A DNA stretch of 64,000 nt from CAZQGO01 sp964593065 (GCA_964593065.1 CAZQGO010000002.1:1-64000); one strand, 5' to 3'; positions 8,215 through 16,906 are shown, counted from the first letter of the stretch. The notes: a model not told the origin generated them from the sequence alone. Translations and numbers: made by a program.

Positions 8215-9332
8215 AGGCGGACCTCTCGACCCTGCAGCATGGCCAGGCCAAGATGCAGGGCCTGCTGCAGATCCTGGCGGCGTTGGCCTTCCGCCCGCTC
8301 GATTTCCTGAAGCAGCAGGCGCACGAAGCGGCCGATGGCGGTGGTTTCCGGGTAGCGCTCGAGTTCCCGGGGGGAAAATTCGTTGACGGATTGGTCTTTG
8401 ATGCGGACATGGAAAAAATACGCGGCCAGGGATTTTTGCAGCTCCGGGAGGGGAATGAAGGCCTGCGCCGGCAGCAAGCCCTGCAGGGTGAGTTCCAAAA
8501 CGGCATTGGGATCAGCCAGGCTCCGGGCCCGTTCCGGGAGGGTTTCCAACTGGGCGGCCTCCAGGGTCAGCGTCAGCAGGGTGCGCCGCCCGACGCGCTG
8601 GGGTGCGACTTGGGGCCGGCGGCCTTCCTCCAGGGTAACCAGCAGGCATTGCCCGGCTTGAGCCTCATCCAGGGCGATCATTTCCGGCGGTCCGGAATAC
8701 CAGGCCGTGACCCTGCCCTGCGAACAATCTCGCAGGCCGTGCCAGTGGCCCAGGGCGAGATAATCCAAGTCCGTGGCCTCCACCTCTGCCGGAGAGAAGC
8801 GGGCTTCGTTCGCGGAACCCTGCCCGATTTCCAGGGAGGCATGAGCCACGCCCACCTGCCATCCCGGGTCCGGGGTGCGGCGCAGATCCGCCAGCGGTCT
8901 GGCCGGTGAGCCGGCGTTCTGGAGAGAGACGCCCTGCACCACGAGAGAGCCGGAAGAATTTTTCCAGGCAGGGGCTTCGGGCGTGAGCAGGATCAGCCGG
9001 CCTGGGTGGGCGGGCACGAGTTGTTCCCAGACGCGGTTTTTTTCCAAGCCGTCATGGGTGCCGGCGATGGCCACCAATGGAATGTCCCCGGCAGAAAGCG
9101 CGGACAACGCCTGTTCCACCGCGGCGAGAGATTCGGGCGAAGGGCTCAGGTTGTCGAACAGATCTCCCGCAACCAGCACGGCTTCGACCCGGGACGTCAG
9201 GGCCAGGTGCGTAATTTCCTGCAGGACATCCCGCAGGCATCGGCGCTGCTCGGCGCCCTTTTCCCCCAGACCCACGAACCTGGCCCCCAGGTGAATATCC
9301 GCGGTATGTAAAATTTTAAGATTGGGTTTCAT
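8205..9332 (-). CDS. YhaO/SbcD-like DNA repair exonuclease (metallophosphoesterase)
   Basis: A 375-residue calcineurin-like phosphoesterase. Metal-binding motifs appear in order: HTADIHLG near the N-terminus, AGDLFDN, GTHDG (the family GNHD box with Thr for Asn), and LALGHWHG. It is the presumed nuclease partner of the ATPase encoded immediately downstream. The ATG at 9332 overlaps the dtd stop (ATGA), indicating translational coupling. An upstream in-frame extension would run through dtd and is rejected. Confidence 0.88.
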   Translation of the reverse strand: MKPNLKILHTADIHLGARFVGLGEKGAEQRRCLRDVLQEITHLALTSRVEAVLVAGDLFDNLSPSPESLAAVEQALSALSAGDIPLVAIAGTHDGLEKNRVWEQLVPAHPGRLILLTPEAPAWKNSSGSLVVQGVSLQNAGSPARPLADLRRTPDPGWQVGVAHASLEIGQGSANEARFSPAEVEATDLDYLALGHWHGLRDCSQGRVTAWYSGPPEMIALDEAQAGQCLLVTLEEGRRPQVAPQRVGRRTLLTLTLEAAQLETLPERARSLADPNAVLELTLQGLLPAQAFIPLPELQKSLAAYFFHVRIKDQSVNEFSPRELERYPETTAIGRFVRLLLQEIERAEGQRRQDLQQALHLGLAMLQGREVRLWS

Positions 9333-9826
9333 GCCTGTTTTTCCGCAGGAGCTCGGTGCGCCGTGTCCCCGCCGGGCAGGGTCGTCTCCCGGGAATTCAG
9401 TACCAGCGTCACCGGGCCGTCGTTGTCCAGTCCAACCCGCATGTGCTCCCGGAAAACGCCGCGCTGGACCGGCAGGTTGCAGGCCGCAAGCTCGCGGCAA
9501 AAGTCCCCGAAAAGCCGTTCTCCGGTTTCCGGAGGTGCCGCCGCGGAAAAATCCGGCCGGCGCCCCCGGCGGGTATCTCCCAGCAGGGTGAATTGCGGGA
9601 CCACCAAAACCGCTCCAGCCACGTCGGCCACGGACCAGTGCATCTTTCCCGGCGTTTCCTCGAACACCCGCAGGCCCGCCACTTTACGGGCCAAGTAGGC
9701 GGCATCCGCCTCCGCGTCGCCCGCCGCCACGCCGAGCAACACCAGCAGCCCGCGTCCGATTCCGGCCACGAGGCGCTCCCCGACCCAGACCTCCGCGCGA
9801 GATACGCGTTGGACCACGAGTTTCAT
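9329..9826 (-). CDS. dtd: D-aminoacyl-tRNA deacylase
   Basis: A 165-residue Dtd homologue that removes D-amino acids or glycine mischarged onto tRNA. The N-terminal MKLVVQRVSRAEVWV is canonical and the second active-site motif NDGPVT (NxGPxT) is intact. The first motif, usually SQFTL, reads PQFTL here. The family is about 145 residues; this copy carries a C-terminal tail of about 17 residues rich in Ala/Gly/Thr. It sits between the zincin gene and the exonuclease gene with ATGA overlaps on both sides, so the three are probably co-translated. Confidence 0.92.
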   Translation of the reverse strand: MKLVVQRVSRAEVWVGERLVAGIGRGLLVLLGVAAGDAEADAAYLARKVAGLRVFEETPGKMHWSVADVAGAVLVVPQFTLLGDTRRGRRPDFSAAAPPETGERLFGDFCRELAACNLPVQRGVFREHMRVGLDNDGPVTLVLNSRETTLPGGDTAHRAPAEKQA

Positions 9827-10224
9827 GGTTCCGCCTCCTCGTCGCGGCCGGCCTGCCGTTCCAGGCGCCGCAGGGTTTCGTCCGAAAGCCCGAAATAATG
9901 CCCCACTTCGTGCAGCACCACGCGGCGGATTTCCCGCTTCAAGGCCGTTCGGTCCGGACAGGCGGCGGCGATGGTTTCCGGATACAGGGTGATTTTGTCG
10001 GGCAATACGTTGCCATAGTCGGCGCCCCGCCGCGTGATGGGCACGCCCTGATAGAGTCCGAGCAATTCCGAGGAGGATCCCAGCCGGAGCTGCGAACGGA
10101 TGTCGGGAGTGGGGCCGTCTTCCAGGGCGAAATCCACGTTCTCCAGGCGGCGCCGGAACTCAAGGGGAATCCCCGCGATGGCTTCGCGAACGAGCTGCTC
10201 GAATTCCTGCCGGCTGATCCACAT
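9823..10224 (-). CDS. Zincin-like metallopeptidase (PF06262-type)
   Basis: A 133-residue small zinc-peptidase-like protein. The motif HEVGHYFGLSD (105-115) is the extended HExxHxxGxxD zincin site typical of this family. Upstream LYQGVPITRR and the DKITLYPETI segment also match. Length is normal for the family (115-135). No Shine-Dalgarno is evident before the ATG at 10224. It overlaps dtd by 4 bp (ATGA). Substrates of the family are unknown. Confidence 0.88.
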   Translation of the reverse strand: MWISRQEFEQLVREAIAGIPLEFRRRLENVDFALEDGPTPDIRSQLRLGSSSELLGLYQGVPITRRGADYGNVLPDKITLYPETIAAACPDRTALKREIRRVVLHEVGHYFGLSDETLRRLERQAGRDEEAEP

Positions 10225-10281
10225 GGCGTCTAGACGGCCGCACGGACCGGGGCGGGCCCGTGACCGTTTTTCCAGGGAGGG

Positions 10282-10677
10282 CTAATTGGGGTTGGGACTT
10301 TGCGCACGGTGGTATTTTTCCAGTATCCGCTTGACACGGTTCAGCAGGTCATTGGGCTCGAAGGGTTTGATGATATAGTCGTCGGCACCCAATGCGAAAC
10401 CGCGGGCGATATCCGTGGCTTCCGCCTTGGCTGACACGAAAATGATGGGCAGGTTGATGGAGGGCTCGGATTTAATGGCCCGGCAGACTTCGAAACCGTC
10501 GATCCCGGGCATCATGATGTCCAGGAGGAGCAGATCGATGTCATATTTCGTAATCTTGGCGATGCCCTCCGGTCCGCTGGCCGCACCGTAAAATTCATAG
10601 CCCTCGCCCTCCAGGATGAACTTGACGGCGTTGCGGACGTCCTCTTCATCCTCGATGAACAGAATCTTTTTCTGCAT
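10282..10677 (-). CDS. Single-domain response regulator (receiver only)
   Basis: A 131-residue CheY-like protein with no output domain. The acidic pair (D10, E11), phospho-acceptor D53 in LLLLDIMMPG, S82 and K104 are all present, so it should be phosphorylatable. The sequence LGADDYIIKPFEPNDLL is typical of PleD/PhoB-type receivers. It follows the ROK kinase gene by only 6 bp and is likely co-transcribed with it. No histidine kinase is encoded in the window, so its partner is elsewhere. Confidence 0.9.
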   Translation of the reverse strand: MQKKILFIEDEEDVRNAVKFILEGEGYEFYGAASGPEGIAKITKYDIDLLLLDIMMPGIDGFEVCRAIKSEPSINLPIIFVSAKAEATDIARGFALGADDYIIKPFEPNDLLNRVKRILEKYHRAQSPNPN

Positions 10678-10683
10678 GATCGC

Positions 10684-11679
10684 TTATCCCCGTCTCCCCC
10701 GTTTTAATCCCAATTTACGCAAAGACAACATGGCCACGCCGGCCGCGCCTATGACGCCGGCCTGATCGCCGAGTTTCGCGCTGACAATTTTGGCACAGGC
10801 CAGGGATTCTTTCAAGGCGCGTTTTTGCACCTCGGCGCGCACCAGGCTGAGAAATTCCTCGCCGGCTAAGGAAACGCCTCCGCCCACGACCACGAGTTCC
10901 GGATTCAGTAAATTGATGATGCCGGCGATGGCAATCCCCAGATATCGCGCCGCGGAGCGGATGATCCCCCTGGCGGCCTCATCTCCGGCGTGGGCGGCGT
11001 CGAATACCATTTTCGAGGTCAATTTTTTCAGGTCGCCCTGGCACAGGTCGCGCATGCTGGAATTGCCCCCCGCCATCAGGATTTCCCTGCCCTGGCGGGC
11101 GATGGCCGTGGCCGAGGCCAGGGCTTCCAAGCAACCGCGGTTGCCGCAGCTGCACAGGGGCCCGTCGGGAAGAATGGTCACATGACCGACCTCGCCCGCG
11201 GCGTGGCAGTGCCCGTGGTGGATTTCACCCTGCGTGATGATGCCTCCGCCCACGCCCGTACCCACGGTGTACACGATCAAATCCTGGTGCTGGGCGCCGG
11301 CGCCCAGCCATTTCTCCCCGTAGGCCGCCATATTGGCGTCATTGTCCAGGAAGACCCGCTTCCGGAAAGCCGTCCGCAGGGATTGTGCCAGCGGCACGTG
11401 CTTCCAGTCGGGTAAATTCGGTGAAGTGATCACCAGGCCGCGCTGGCCGTCGATGATCCCGGGCGCACCCACGCCAATGGCCTGCAACGACTTCGCCGGA
11501 GTGCCCGAGTCGGCCAGGACACCCTTGCCAAGGTCAATGATCCGGCGAACAACTTTTTTCCAGCCTTCCTCGGCCAAGGTGGCGGTTTTTTTTAAATAGA
11601 TCACCCGCCCGGTGGAACTCACCAACGCGGCGCTGATGTTGCTTCCACCAAGGTCTATGCCCAAAAATTGTCGTGGCAC
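10684..11679 (-). CDS. ROK family sugar kinase (probable glucokinase)
   Basis: A 331-residue ROK protein. The ATP-binding GIDLGGSN starts at residue 7. The ROK zinc-binding signature is present (GHVTI...CSCGNRGCLEALAS), and the C-terminal VVVGGGVSLAG segment matches. Glucose is the usual substrate for proteins with this pattern, feeding glycolysis or UDP-glucose supply; N-acetylmannosamine or another hexose is possible. The start is GTG with AAGGGA upstream, and a promoter is visible at 11716-11744. Confidence 0.88.
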   Translation of the reverse strand: MPRQFLGIDLGGSNISAALVSSTGRVIYLKKTATLAEEGWKKVVRRIIDLGKGVLADSGTPAKSLQAIGVGAPGIIDGQRGLVITSPNLPDWKHVPLAQSLRTAFRKRVFLDNDANMAAYGEKWLGAGAQHQDLIVYTVGTGVGGGIITQGEIHHGHCHAAGEVGHVTILPDGPLCSCGNRGCLEALASATAIARQGREILMAGGNSSMRDLCQGDLKKLTSKMVFDAAHAGDEAARGIIRSAARYLGIAIAGIINLLNPELVVVGGGVSLAGEEFLSLVRAEVQKRALKESLACAKIVSAKLGDQAGVIGAAGVAMLSLRKLGLKRGRRG

Positions 11680-11715
11680 GTACTAATCCCTTTCATATGA
11701 AATGAAAACCGGTTT

Positions 11716-11744
11716 ATTTTACGCTGAGAAAATTGTTCCTGCAA
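11716..11744 (-). promoter_or_regulatory. Promoter of the ROK kinase-response regulator transcript
   Basis: On the minus strand, TTGCAG (11739-11744) and TAAAAT (11716-11721) are 17 bp apart. The start would be near 11709, giving a 30-nt leader to the GTG at 11679. It separates the housekeeping block from the exopolysaccharide locus. Confidence 0.55.
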
Positions 11745-11894
11745 GCAAATTCACTCGGGATGAGCCGTCATCCAGCGTTGGATTCGGTTGAAGATTTTCC
11801 GGATTGCCCGCCGAAGGGAATCTGCCCATCCCCGCACGCAAGGGGCTCCGGTCTCCCGGGAATTCGGAGCAGCCGGCGGCAGGGATCCTTCAGG

Positions 11895-12950
11895 TTATAT
11901 TTTCGGCGGTTTGAAGAGACCCGCCAGGGCGTTGACCACCGTCAGGAGACAAATTTTGCAGTCCAGCACCATATTCAGATTGTGGATATAGTTCAGGTCG
12001 AAGATGAGCTTTTCCTCGGCCTTGGAATGATAGGCGCCGTAGACCTGCGCCATGCCGGTGATGCCGGGCTTGATGACGAAGCGGTCGCTGTAAAAAGGAA
12101 TGTGCTGGCTGTAGCTTTCCACGAAGAAAGGCAGCTCGGGCCGCGGGCCGACAAGGCTCATGGTGCCGTTGAGCACGTTAAAAAGCTGCGGAAATTCATC
12201 GATGTGGGTGCGGCGCAGGAATCTGCCCAGCGGCGTGACGCGCTTGTCGTTCAAGCCGCTCAAAACCGGAATGCGGCTGTCGCCGTCCTGCCGGTACATG
12301 CTGCGGAACTTGATGAGTTTGAATGCTTCTCCGTTTTTCCCCACCCGTTCCTGGAGGAAAAAGATCGGCCCCGGCGAGGTCAACCGGATCAGGAGCGCGG
12401 TCAAGGCCATGATCGGAGACAGCACGATGAGTCCCAGCCCGGCCAGCAAGCGGTCGAAGACGCTCTTGAACCAGAGCTTTCTCCGGGAGATGTTGTTGTC
12501 CTTGATCTTGATCACGGGATGGCCGTAAAAACTGAAAAATCTCAGGTCCCCCACGAAAGCGTTCGACAATTGGGGAATGGTCCACAGCTCCACGCCGTAT
12601 TTCCTGGCCAAGTTGAGGATGCGCAGCATCTGGTGGTGCCGGATTTCGGGGTCCGCCACGATGATGATATTGACTTTGAGAGGGATGAGCGACAAAAAGA
12701 TCTCCATCTCCGAAAGGTCGCCGAAAATATGGAGCGTGGGCTTGGGCATGACTTTGACCGGATCGCGGCTGTTGGTGCGCATGCAGCCGACGACAAAATA
12801 TTCATTCGAGATTTTCTGCAGGTTTTCGGCGATGGTATGCGTTTCATCCGTGTGGCCGATCAAAAGGATCTTTTTTTTGTAGGTTTTTTGCAGGTAGAGA
12901 TTGCGCCTGGCTTCAATCTTCTCACTCAGTGTCTGATTGATGACCATCAT
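11895..12950 (-). CDS. Initiating sugar transferase (bacterial sugar transferase family, short form)
   Basis: A 351-residue polyprenyl-phosphate sugar-1-phosphate transferase that would start repeat-unit synthesis on the undecaprenyl carrier. Residues about 1-155 form a Rossmann-like domain without the usual four N-terminal membrane helices. One membrane helix follows (about 165-190, FDRLLAGLGLIVLSPIMAL). The PF02397 catalytic domain has GPIFFLQERVGKNG, KFRSM, DEFPQLFNVL and GTMSLVGPRPE. It is encoded directly downstream of the Wza-like exporter on the same strand. A second, full-length member of the family lies at 34405-35811. Confidence 0.88.
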   Translation of the reverse strand: MMVINQTLSEKIEARRNLYLQKTYKKKILLIGHTDETHTIAENLQKISNEYFVVGCMRTNSRDPVKVMPKPTLHIFGDLSEMEIFLSLIPLKVNIIIVADPEIRHHQMLRILNLARKYGVELWTIPQLSNAFVGDLRFFSFYGHPVIKIKDNNISRRKLWFKSVFDRLLAGLGLIVLSPIMALTALLIRLTSPGPIFFLQERVGKNGEAFKLIKFRSMYRQDGDSRIPVLSGLNDKRVTPLGRFLRRTHIDEFPQLFNVLNGTMSLVGPRPELPFFVESYSQHIPFYSDRFVIKPGITGMAQVYGAYHSKAEEKLIFDLNYIHNLNMVLDCKICLLTVVNALAGLFKPPKI

Positions 12951-13033
12951 GGTCTCCGCCTCCCCGTCTTGAAAAAATCCCCGTGCCTGGGATGGCCGTA
13001 CGGGTTCAACCCGGCCCGTCCGCCCCTTCCCGG

Positions 13034-13735
13034 TTAGTACCCGTATCTCGGATTTAAATTATAATCCAAGCCCATATTCACGGGTATCAATTTTTCGATA
13101 TACTGCTCAACGAAAGAATCGACCTGGGAGATCGAGCTGGGCGGCACATAGAGGATGTCGTAGGGATGCAGCAGCAGGTCGTTCCGCGGCTCTTCCAGGT
13201 TGAGCAGGTGCACCTTGGGTTTGCTATAGTTGTTTTCGCGGCGCACCAGCACCACGTTGCGCATCTCCGCGGAGTCCATGAAACCGCCGGCCTGAAAGAT
13301 CGCCTGCAGGGCCGTCAGGGTGCTTTCAATGTCCATCACCCTGGGCTCGCGCACCCGTCCCCCGACGAACACTTTCCCCTTCACGATTTCCTTCACGATG
13401 ACCGCGGCCTCTGGGCGGCGGAGAATCCGGCGGTAACGCTGGGTAATTTTCTCCGCCAAGGATTCGGTGGTCATGCCCGCGGCCTGCACATCCTCGATCA
13501 ACTGCAAGGAAATTTTGCCGTCCGGGCGGATGGACTGGGTTTCGTTCAAATCCGGCTGATAGTAAAACTTCACTTCAATTTCATCGCCGAGCTGCAGAAT
13601 GTAGTTCGATTTCTCCAGGATGGGCGGATGCTCCATGGTTTCCGGAAGCGGCGTGACCTCCCTGGGACGAAGCATGGGGCCGGCACACCCGGTCGATAAA
13701 ACCGCGCACGACAACAAGAAGATGGCAAGACGCAT
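13034..13735 (-). CDS. Wza-like polysaccharide export lipoprotein
   Basis: A 233-residue secreted protein. The N-terminus is a lipoprotein signal with the lipobox LSTGC (lipidation expected at Cys17). Next come a Poly_export domain (about 45-125, YILQLGDEIEVKFYYQPDLN) and a SLBB-type domain (about 127-210, GKVFVGGRVREPRVMD). It is shorter than E. coli Wza (379), as in many minimal exporters. It should form the outer-membrane polysaccharide channel together with the Wzc-like protein at 31057-32685. GGGGAAAG precedes the ATG. Confidence 0.88.
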   Translation of the reverse strand: MRLAIFLLSCAVLSTGCAGPMLRPREVTPLPETMEHPPILEKSNYILQLGDEIEVKFYYQPDLNETQSIRPDGKISLQLIEDVQAAGMTTESLAEKITQRYRRILRRPEAAVIVKEIVKGKVFVGGRVREPRVMDIESTLTALQAIFQAGGFMDSAEMRNVVLVRRENNYSKPKVHLLNLEEPRNDLLLHPYDILYVPPSSISQVDSFVEQYIEKLIPVNMGLDYNLNPRYGY

Positions 13736-13850
13736 TGGGCTTTCCCCTCGCTGAGACTTTTTTTTCGAATCCTGCGGCCTGTGGCCTCAAGCTTCCCTCG
13801 TTAGCACACGCGCATCGTTCCCTCAAGCCGTGGCCTTCCGCCGTTCACCG

Positions 13851-13872
13851 GGACGGGCGCAACCGCCCGTCC
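13851..13872 (-). terminator. Strong hairpin after the Thr/Pro-repeat gene
   Basis: A perfect 9-bp stem (GGACGGGCG/CGCCCGTCC) with a 4-nt loop begins 17 bp after the stop codon of the repeat-protein gene. No T-run follows, so it may be a Rho-assisted terminator or an mRNA 3' stabiliser rather than a classical intrinsic terminator. Confidence 0.4.
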
Positions 13873-13888
13873 ATCCGCCTCCGGCACA

Positions 13889-16191
13889 TTACGGTGTGGG
13901 TGTCGCCGTGGGTGTAAAGGTACTGGTCGATGTCAAGGTCGGCGTGGTGGTGGACGTGTCCGTGGGAGTTTCCGTCGGTGTGAAAGTCGGGGTTGAAGTC
14001 GGCGTATACGTCCAGGTCGCCGGCGGCGTNNNNNNNNNNNNNNNNNNNNNNNNNNNNNNNNNNNNNNNNNNNNNNNNNNNNNNNNNNNNNNNNNNNNNNN
14101 NNNNNNNNNNNNNNNNNNNNNNNNNNNNNTCGGCGTCGCCGTCGCGCTGGACGTCGGCGTGCGCGTCAGGGTCGCCGGCGGCGTGAAACTCGGCGTCGCC
14201 GTCGCGCTGGACGTCGGCGTGCGCGTCAGGGTCGCCGGCGGCGTAAAGCTCGGTGTTGCTGTAGCGCTGGAGGTCGGCGTGTGCGTCCAGGTCGCAGGGG
14301 GTGTGTACGAAGGCGTCGCGCTCGGGGTGTAGGTGCGCGTGGCTGTAGCCGTGGCACTCAGGGTCGGCGTGTGCGTCAGGGTCGCCGGGGGCGTAAAACT
14401 CGGCGTCGCCGTCGCGGTGCGCGTCCCAGTTGCGCTCGCCGTTGCACTGGCAGTGGAGGTGGGCGTTACGGTGGGCGTGGGGGTAAACGTCGGCGTGATG
14501 GTCGGCGTGTGCGGCGGTGTCGTGGTCGAGGTCGGGCTGATGGTGCCTGTGTGCGTCGCCGTGGCGCTGGCCGTGGCCGTGCGCGTCGCACTCGGCGTGT
14601 GCGTCGACGTGAGGCTGGCCGTGGAAGTGGGAGTCGCGGTGGGCGTGGGGGTAAACGTCGGCGTGACGGTGCTCGTGTGCGGCGGCGTGGAGGTCGAGGT
14701 CGGGCTGATCGTGCCCGTGCGTGTCGCGGTGGCGCTGGTGGTGGCCGTCGGCGTCGCGCTGGGCGTCCACGTCACCGTGGCGCTGGCCGTGGAGGTCGGC
14801 GTCACGGTGGGCGTGCGGGAGGAGGTCGGCGTGATGGTCGGCGTGTGGGGCGGTGTCTCGGTCGAGGTCGGGCTGATCGTGCCCGTGCGCGTCGCGCTGG
14901 CACTGGCCGTGGCCGTCGGCGTCGCGCTGGGCGTTGCCGTCGACGTAGCCACGGGGGTCGCCGTCGGAGTCCGGGTGGGCGTGGAGGTCACCAAGGGCGT
15001 GACCGTGGGCGAGCCGAAACGCGTGAATCCGATGTCATCGATGTAATACGTTCCGGAGTTATAAGTATATATTTCCACATAGGAAATTCGGGTGAGGTCC
15101 ACCAGGGTATAGTTGCTCAGGTGCCAGGCCAGACGTACCCACACGTTTTGCGACGAGGTGTTTTGGGACCAGCCGATATCTTCGTTGCCGTCCTGGTCGT
15201 GCAACCGCAGTTCCACGGGGTTGAACCCCTGCGTGTCGTAAATATAGGCAAAGATCTCCTGGCCGCCGGCCAAATCCACGGGCGCCGGAACTTGCGGCAT
15301 GACCCGCACCGCGCCCCCGCCCGGATCGATTTGCAGTTGCAGGGAACGGCCGCCGCTGTAAGCCGTGATGGTATTGAAAGCGGGGTTGGAGTTGAACACG
15401 TCCTGGAAATAGTTGCCCACAGTACCGTTTGCGACTTCAAAATCCTGATACCATCCGGAGGCGGCCGGCGAGGGAGTGCTGGTCCGGGTTACGCTCGGGG
15501 TCGCCGTTACCGTGAAGGTTGAAGTGGGCGTGGCCGTCGCCGTGGCCGTCCGGGTGATGCTGGGCGTGGCGGTCGCGGTGGAACTCGCCGTGGATGTGGG
15601 CGTGGCGGTGGCCGTGTGCGTGCAAGTCGGAGAGATCGTTAGCGTATACGGCGGCGTGGCGGTCGAACTCGGCGTGATCGTGGGTGATCCGGTTGGCGTC
15701 GGTGTAACCGTCGGTGAAAACAGCGGCGTCACGGTCGGCGTGGGCGTGGGTGTCGGCGAGAGGTAGGGAATGCCCGTGGCCGCCCTCACTTCGGAGGAAT
15801 ACTCGGATATCCCGTTGCTGGTGAAGGCGCGAACCCGGTAATAATAGGCCGTGCCCGGAGATAAACCGATGTCCGCATACGTGGTGTGGTTGGCCGGCAC
15901 GGTCGCGATTTCCACGAAAACTCCGCCTTCGCCCCGCCGCTCGATATGGAATCCATTCTCATTGTCGGAATTATCGGCCCAAGACAAATTGATCTGGGTC
16001 GGCGAAAAGGCGTCGGCTTGGAGGCGTCCGGGAGCCTTGGCTGCAGGAATCTTCCACTCGGCCTGCCCTTTTTTAATGGCATCCTCCACGGCCCGGGCGC
16101 CTCCGAGGTTGATAAAAAAGGCGTAGGCAGGGCCAGAAGCCGCCAGGCTTGCCGTCAACAGACCGATAAAAACCCCTCGAGTCCAGCGCAT
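13889..16191 (-). CDS. Secreted fibronectin III / Thr-Pro-repeat surface protein, interrupted by an assembly gap
   Basis: The protein has a signal peptide (about 1-25, ending AYA), an FN3 domain (about 45-140) and a Thr/Pro/Ser-rich linker. A jelly-roll-like domain follows (about 245-390, starting WYQDFE and ending YYIDDIGF, resembling a carbohydrate-binding module). The rest is a very long Thr/Pro/Ser repeat region. Two repeat scales are visible: a 56-residue unit (168 bp) three times, then a 20-residue unit (60 bp). The 100-N gap interrupts the latter. The frame shifts across the gap because the N count is arbitrary; the Thr-Pro pattern continues in another frame to the stop at 13889. No membrane anchor or sorting signal follows the repeats. 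The ATG at 16191 has GGGGGA upstream. It probably forms a long, possibly O-glycosylated stalk outside the cell. Confidence 0.8.
14030..14129. other. Assembly gap (100 Ns) inside a 60-bp tandem repeat
   Basis: Exactly 100 Ns lie between two copies of the same 60-bp repeat phase: the left flank ends GTCGCCGGCGGCGT and the right flank starts TCGGCGTCGCC. In intact copies only five bases separate these strings. The true gap is therefore expected to be 5 + 60n bases, which also restores the reading frame. Confidence 0.95.
14130..14310 (-). repeat. 60-bp tandem repeat (20-residue Thr/Pro unit)
   Basis: Blocks of 60 bp repeat head to tail, encoding the 20-residue unit TPSFTPPATLTRTPTSSATA. The first two copies right of the gap are almost identical; the next ones diverge. 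A partial copy lies left of the gap (about 14005-14029). Confidence 0.85.
14440..14945 (-). repeat. 168-bp tandem repeat (56-residue unit), about three copies
   Basis: The string GGGCTGAT begins at 14534, 14702 and 14870, exactly 168 bp apart, and the surrounding sequence repeats with it. Each unit encodes a 56-residue block containing GTISPTST and TPPHTPTITPT-like segments. Confidence 0.8.
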
Positions 16192-16317
16192 GGTGTTCCC
16201 CCGACACCCATGTCCCCTAACGGGACGAGTCAACCGCATGGTCTAAAACCCGGAAAAGAAAAAATGGCGGGAGAGGTATGGATTTACCGGGATTGCCAAT
16301 CAGCCGGGCCGCATAAA

Positions 16318-16773
16318 TCAAAAAAAGAGGGTGGCGCCGATATTGAGAATGACGCCCACGTCCGCGACGCTGCCCAGACTGCTCCAAAGATTTTGATAAT
16401 ACAAACCCACGTCAATTTCCAGGCCGATATTCGGCGTCGGGAGGAATTCAAAACCGCCGAAGCCCCCGGTTAGAACTCCGCCCTTCAGATATTCGGAGAA
16501 CACCCAATCGAGCTCCGCCCCCACGTAGGGTTTCACGACCAGCAGCATGCGCGGCAGTTCGGGAAACAGGTGGTAGGCGCGTGCGCCCACGAGGGTGTTG
16601 TTGCTGGCAAACTGCAGCTTGGCTTCGCCCAGCCAATCGTCGGCGAATCCGTACTTGGCCTGCAACCCTTCCCAATTCACGCCGGCGCCGAAACGGCCGG
16701 TGAAGGAATCATCCGCCGCAGCCGCCAAGGGCACAACAGACAATAGGATCGCCAACAGCACGAGCCTTTTCAT
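16318..16773 (-). CDS. Small outer-membrane beta-barrel-like protein
   Basis: A 151-residue secreted protein of unknown function. It has a clear signal peptide (about 1-19, ending AAA) and alternating hydrophobic strands, and it ends in ...NIGATLFF, a terminal aromatic typical of BAM-assembled barrels. The size suggests about eight short strands, comparable to OmpW/OmpX-like barrels. It has its own near-perfect promoter and an unusually long 5' leader (about 133 nt). It lies just upstream of the repeat-protein gene on the same strand. Confidence 0.65.
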   Translation of the reverse strand: MKRLVLLAILLSVVPLAAAADDSFTGRFGAGVNWEGLQAKYGFADDWLGEAKLQFASNNTLVGARAYHLFPELPRMLLVVKPYVGAELDWVFSEYLKGGVLTGGFGGFEFLPTPNIGLEIDVGLYYQNLWSSLGSVADVGVILNIGATLFF

Positions 16774-16906
16774 GTTTCCACCTCATCAGGCTTTGTCGAT
16801 GGAATGGGGTCAATTGACTCTAGGGGATGTTGGAGGTGAACTTTCCCTGTCTCTCCCTGCCCCCCGCAGAGACCTTTTGCAGCATCTGTTCACTTAATTA
16901 TTCGGA
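16774..16906 (-). promoter_or_regulatory. Long 5' leader with possible Shine-Dalgarno sequestration
   Basis: The leader carries GAGGTG as Shine-Dalgarno (16779-16784). About 48 nt further upstream, UUCACCUC (16833-16840) can pair with GAGGUGGA over eight positions with one G-U pair. A separate GTCTCT/AGAGAC hairpin can form at 16849-16873. Pairing is seen in the sequence; a regulatory role is inference. Confidence 0.35.

Noticed and set aside
14010..14940. Possible CRISPR or satellite array
   Set aside because: The repeats are contiguous, lack unique spacers and are multiples of three in an open frame, so they are coding repeats.
14333..15046. Long plus-strand open frame rich in Val/Gly/Ala opposite the Thr/Pro repeats
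   Set aside because: It is the antisense of a GC-rich tandem repeat. The minus frame has a signal peptide, FN3 domain and normal start; the plus frame has none.
16192..16317. Cyclic-di-GMP riboswitch upstream of the repeat-protein gene
   Set aside because: The region was inspected because of the signalling genes nearby. Neither the GEMM core sequence nor its tetraloop-receptor pattern is visible.
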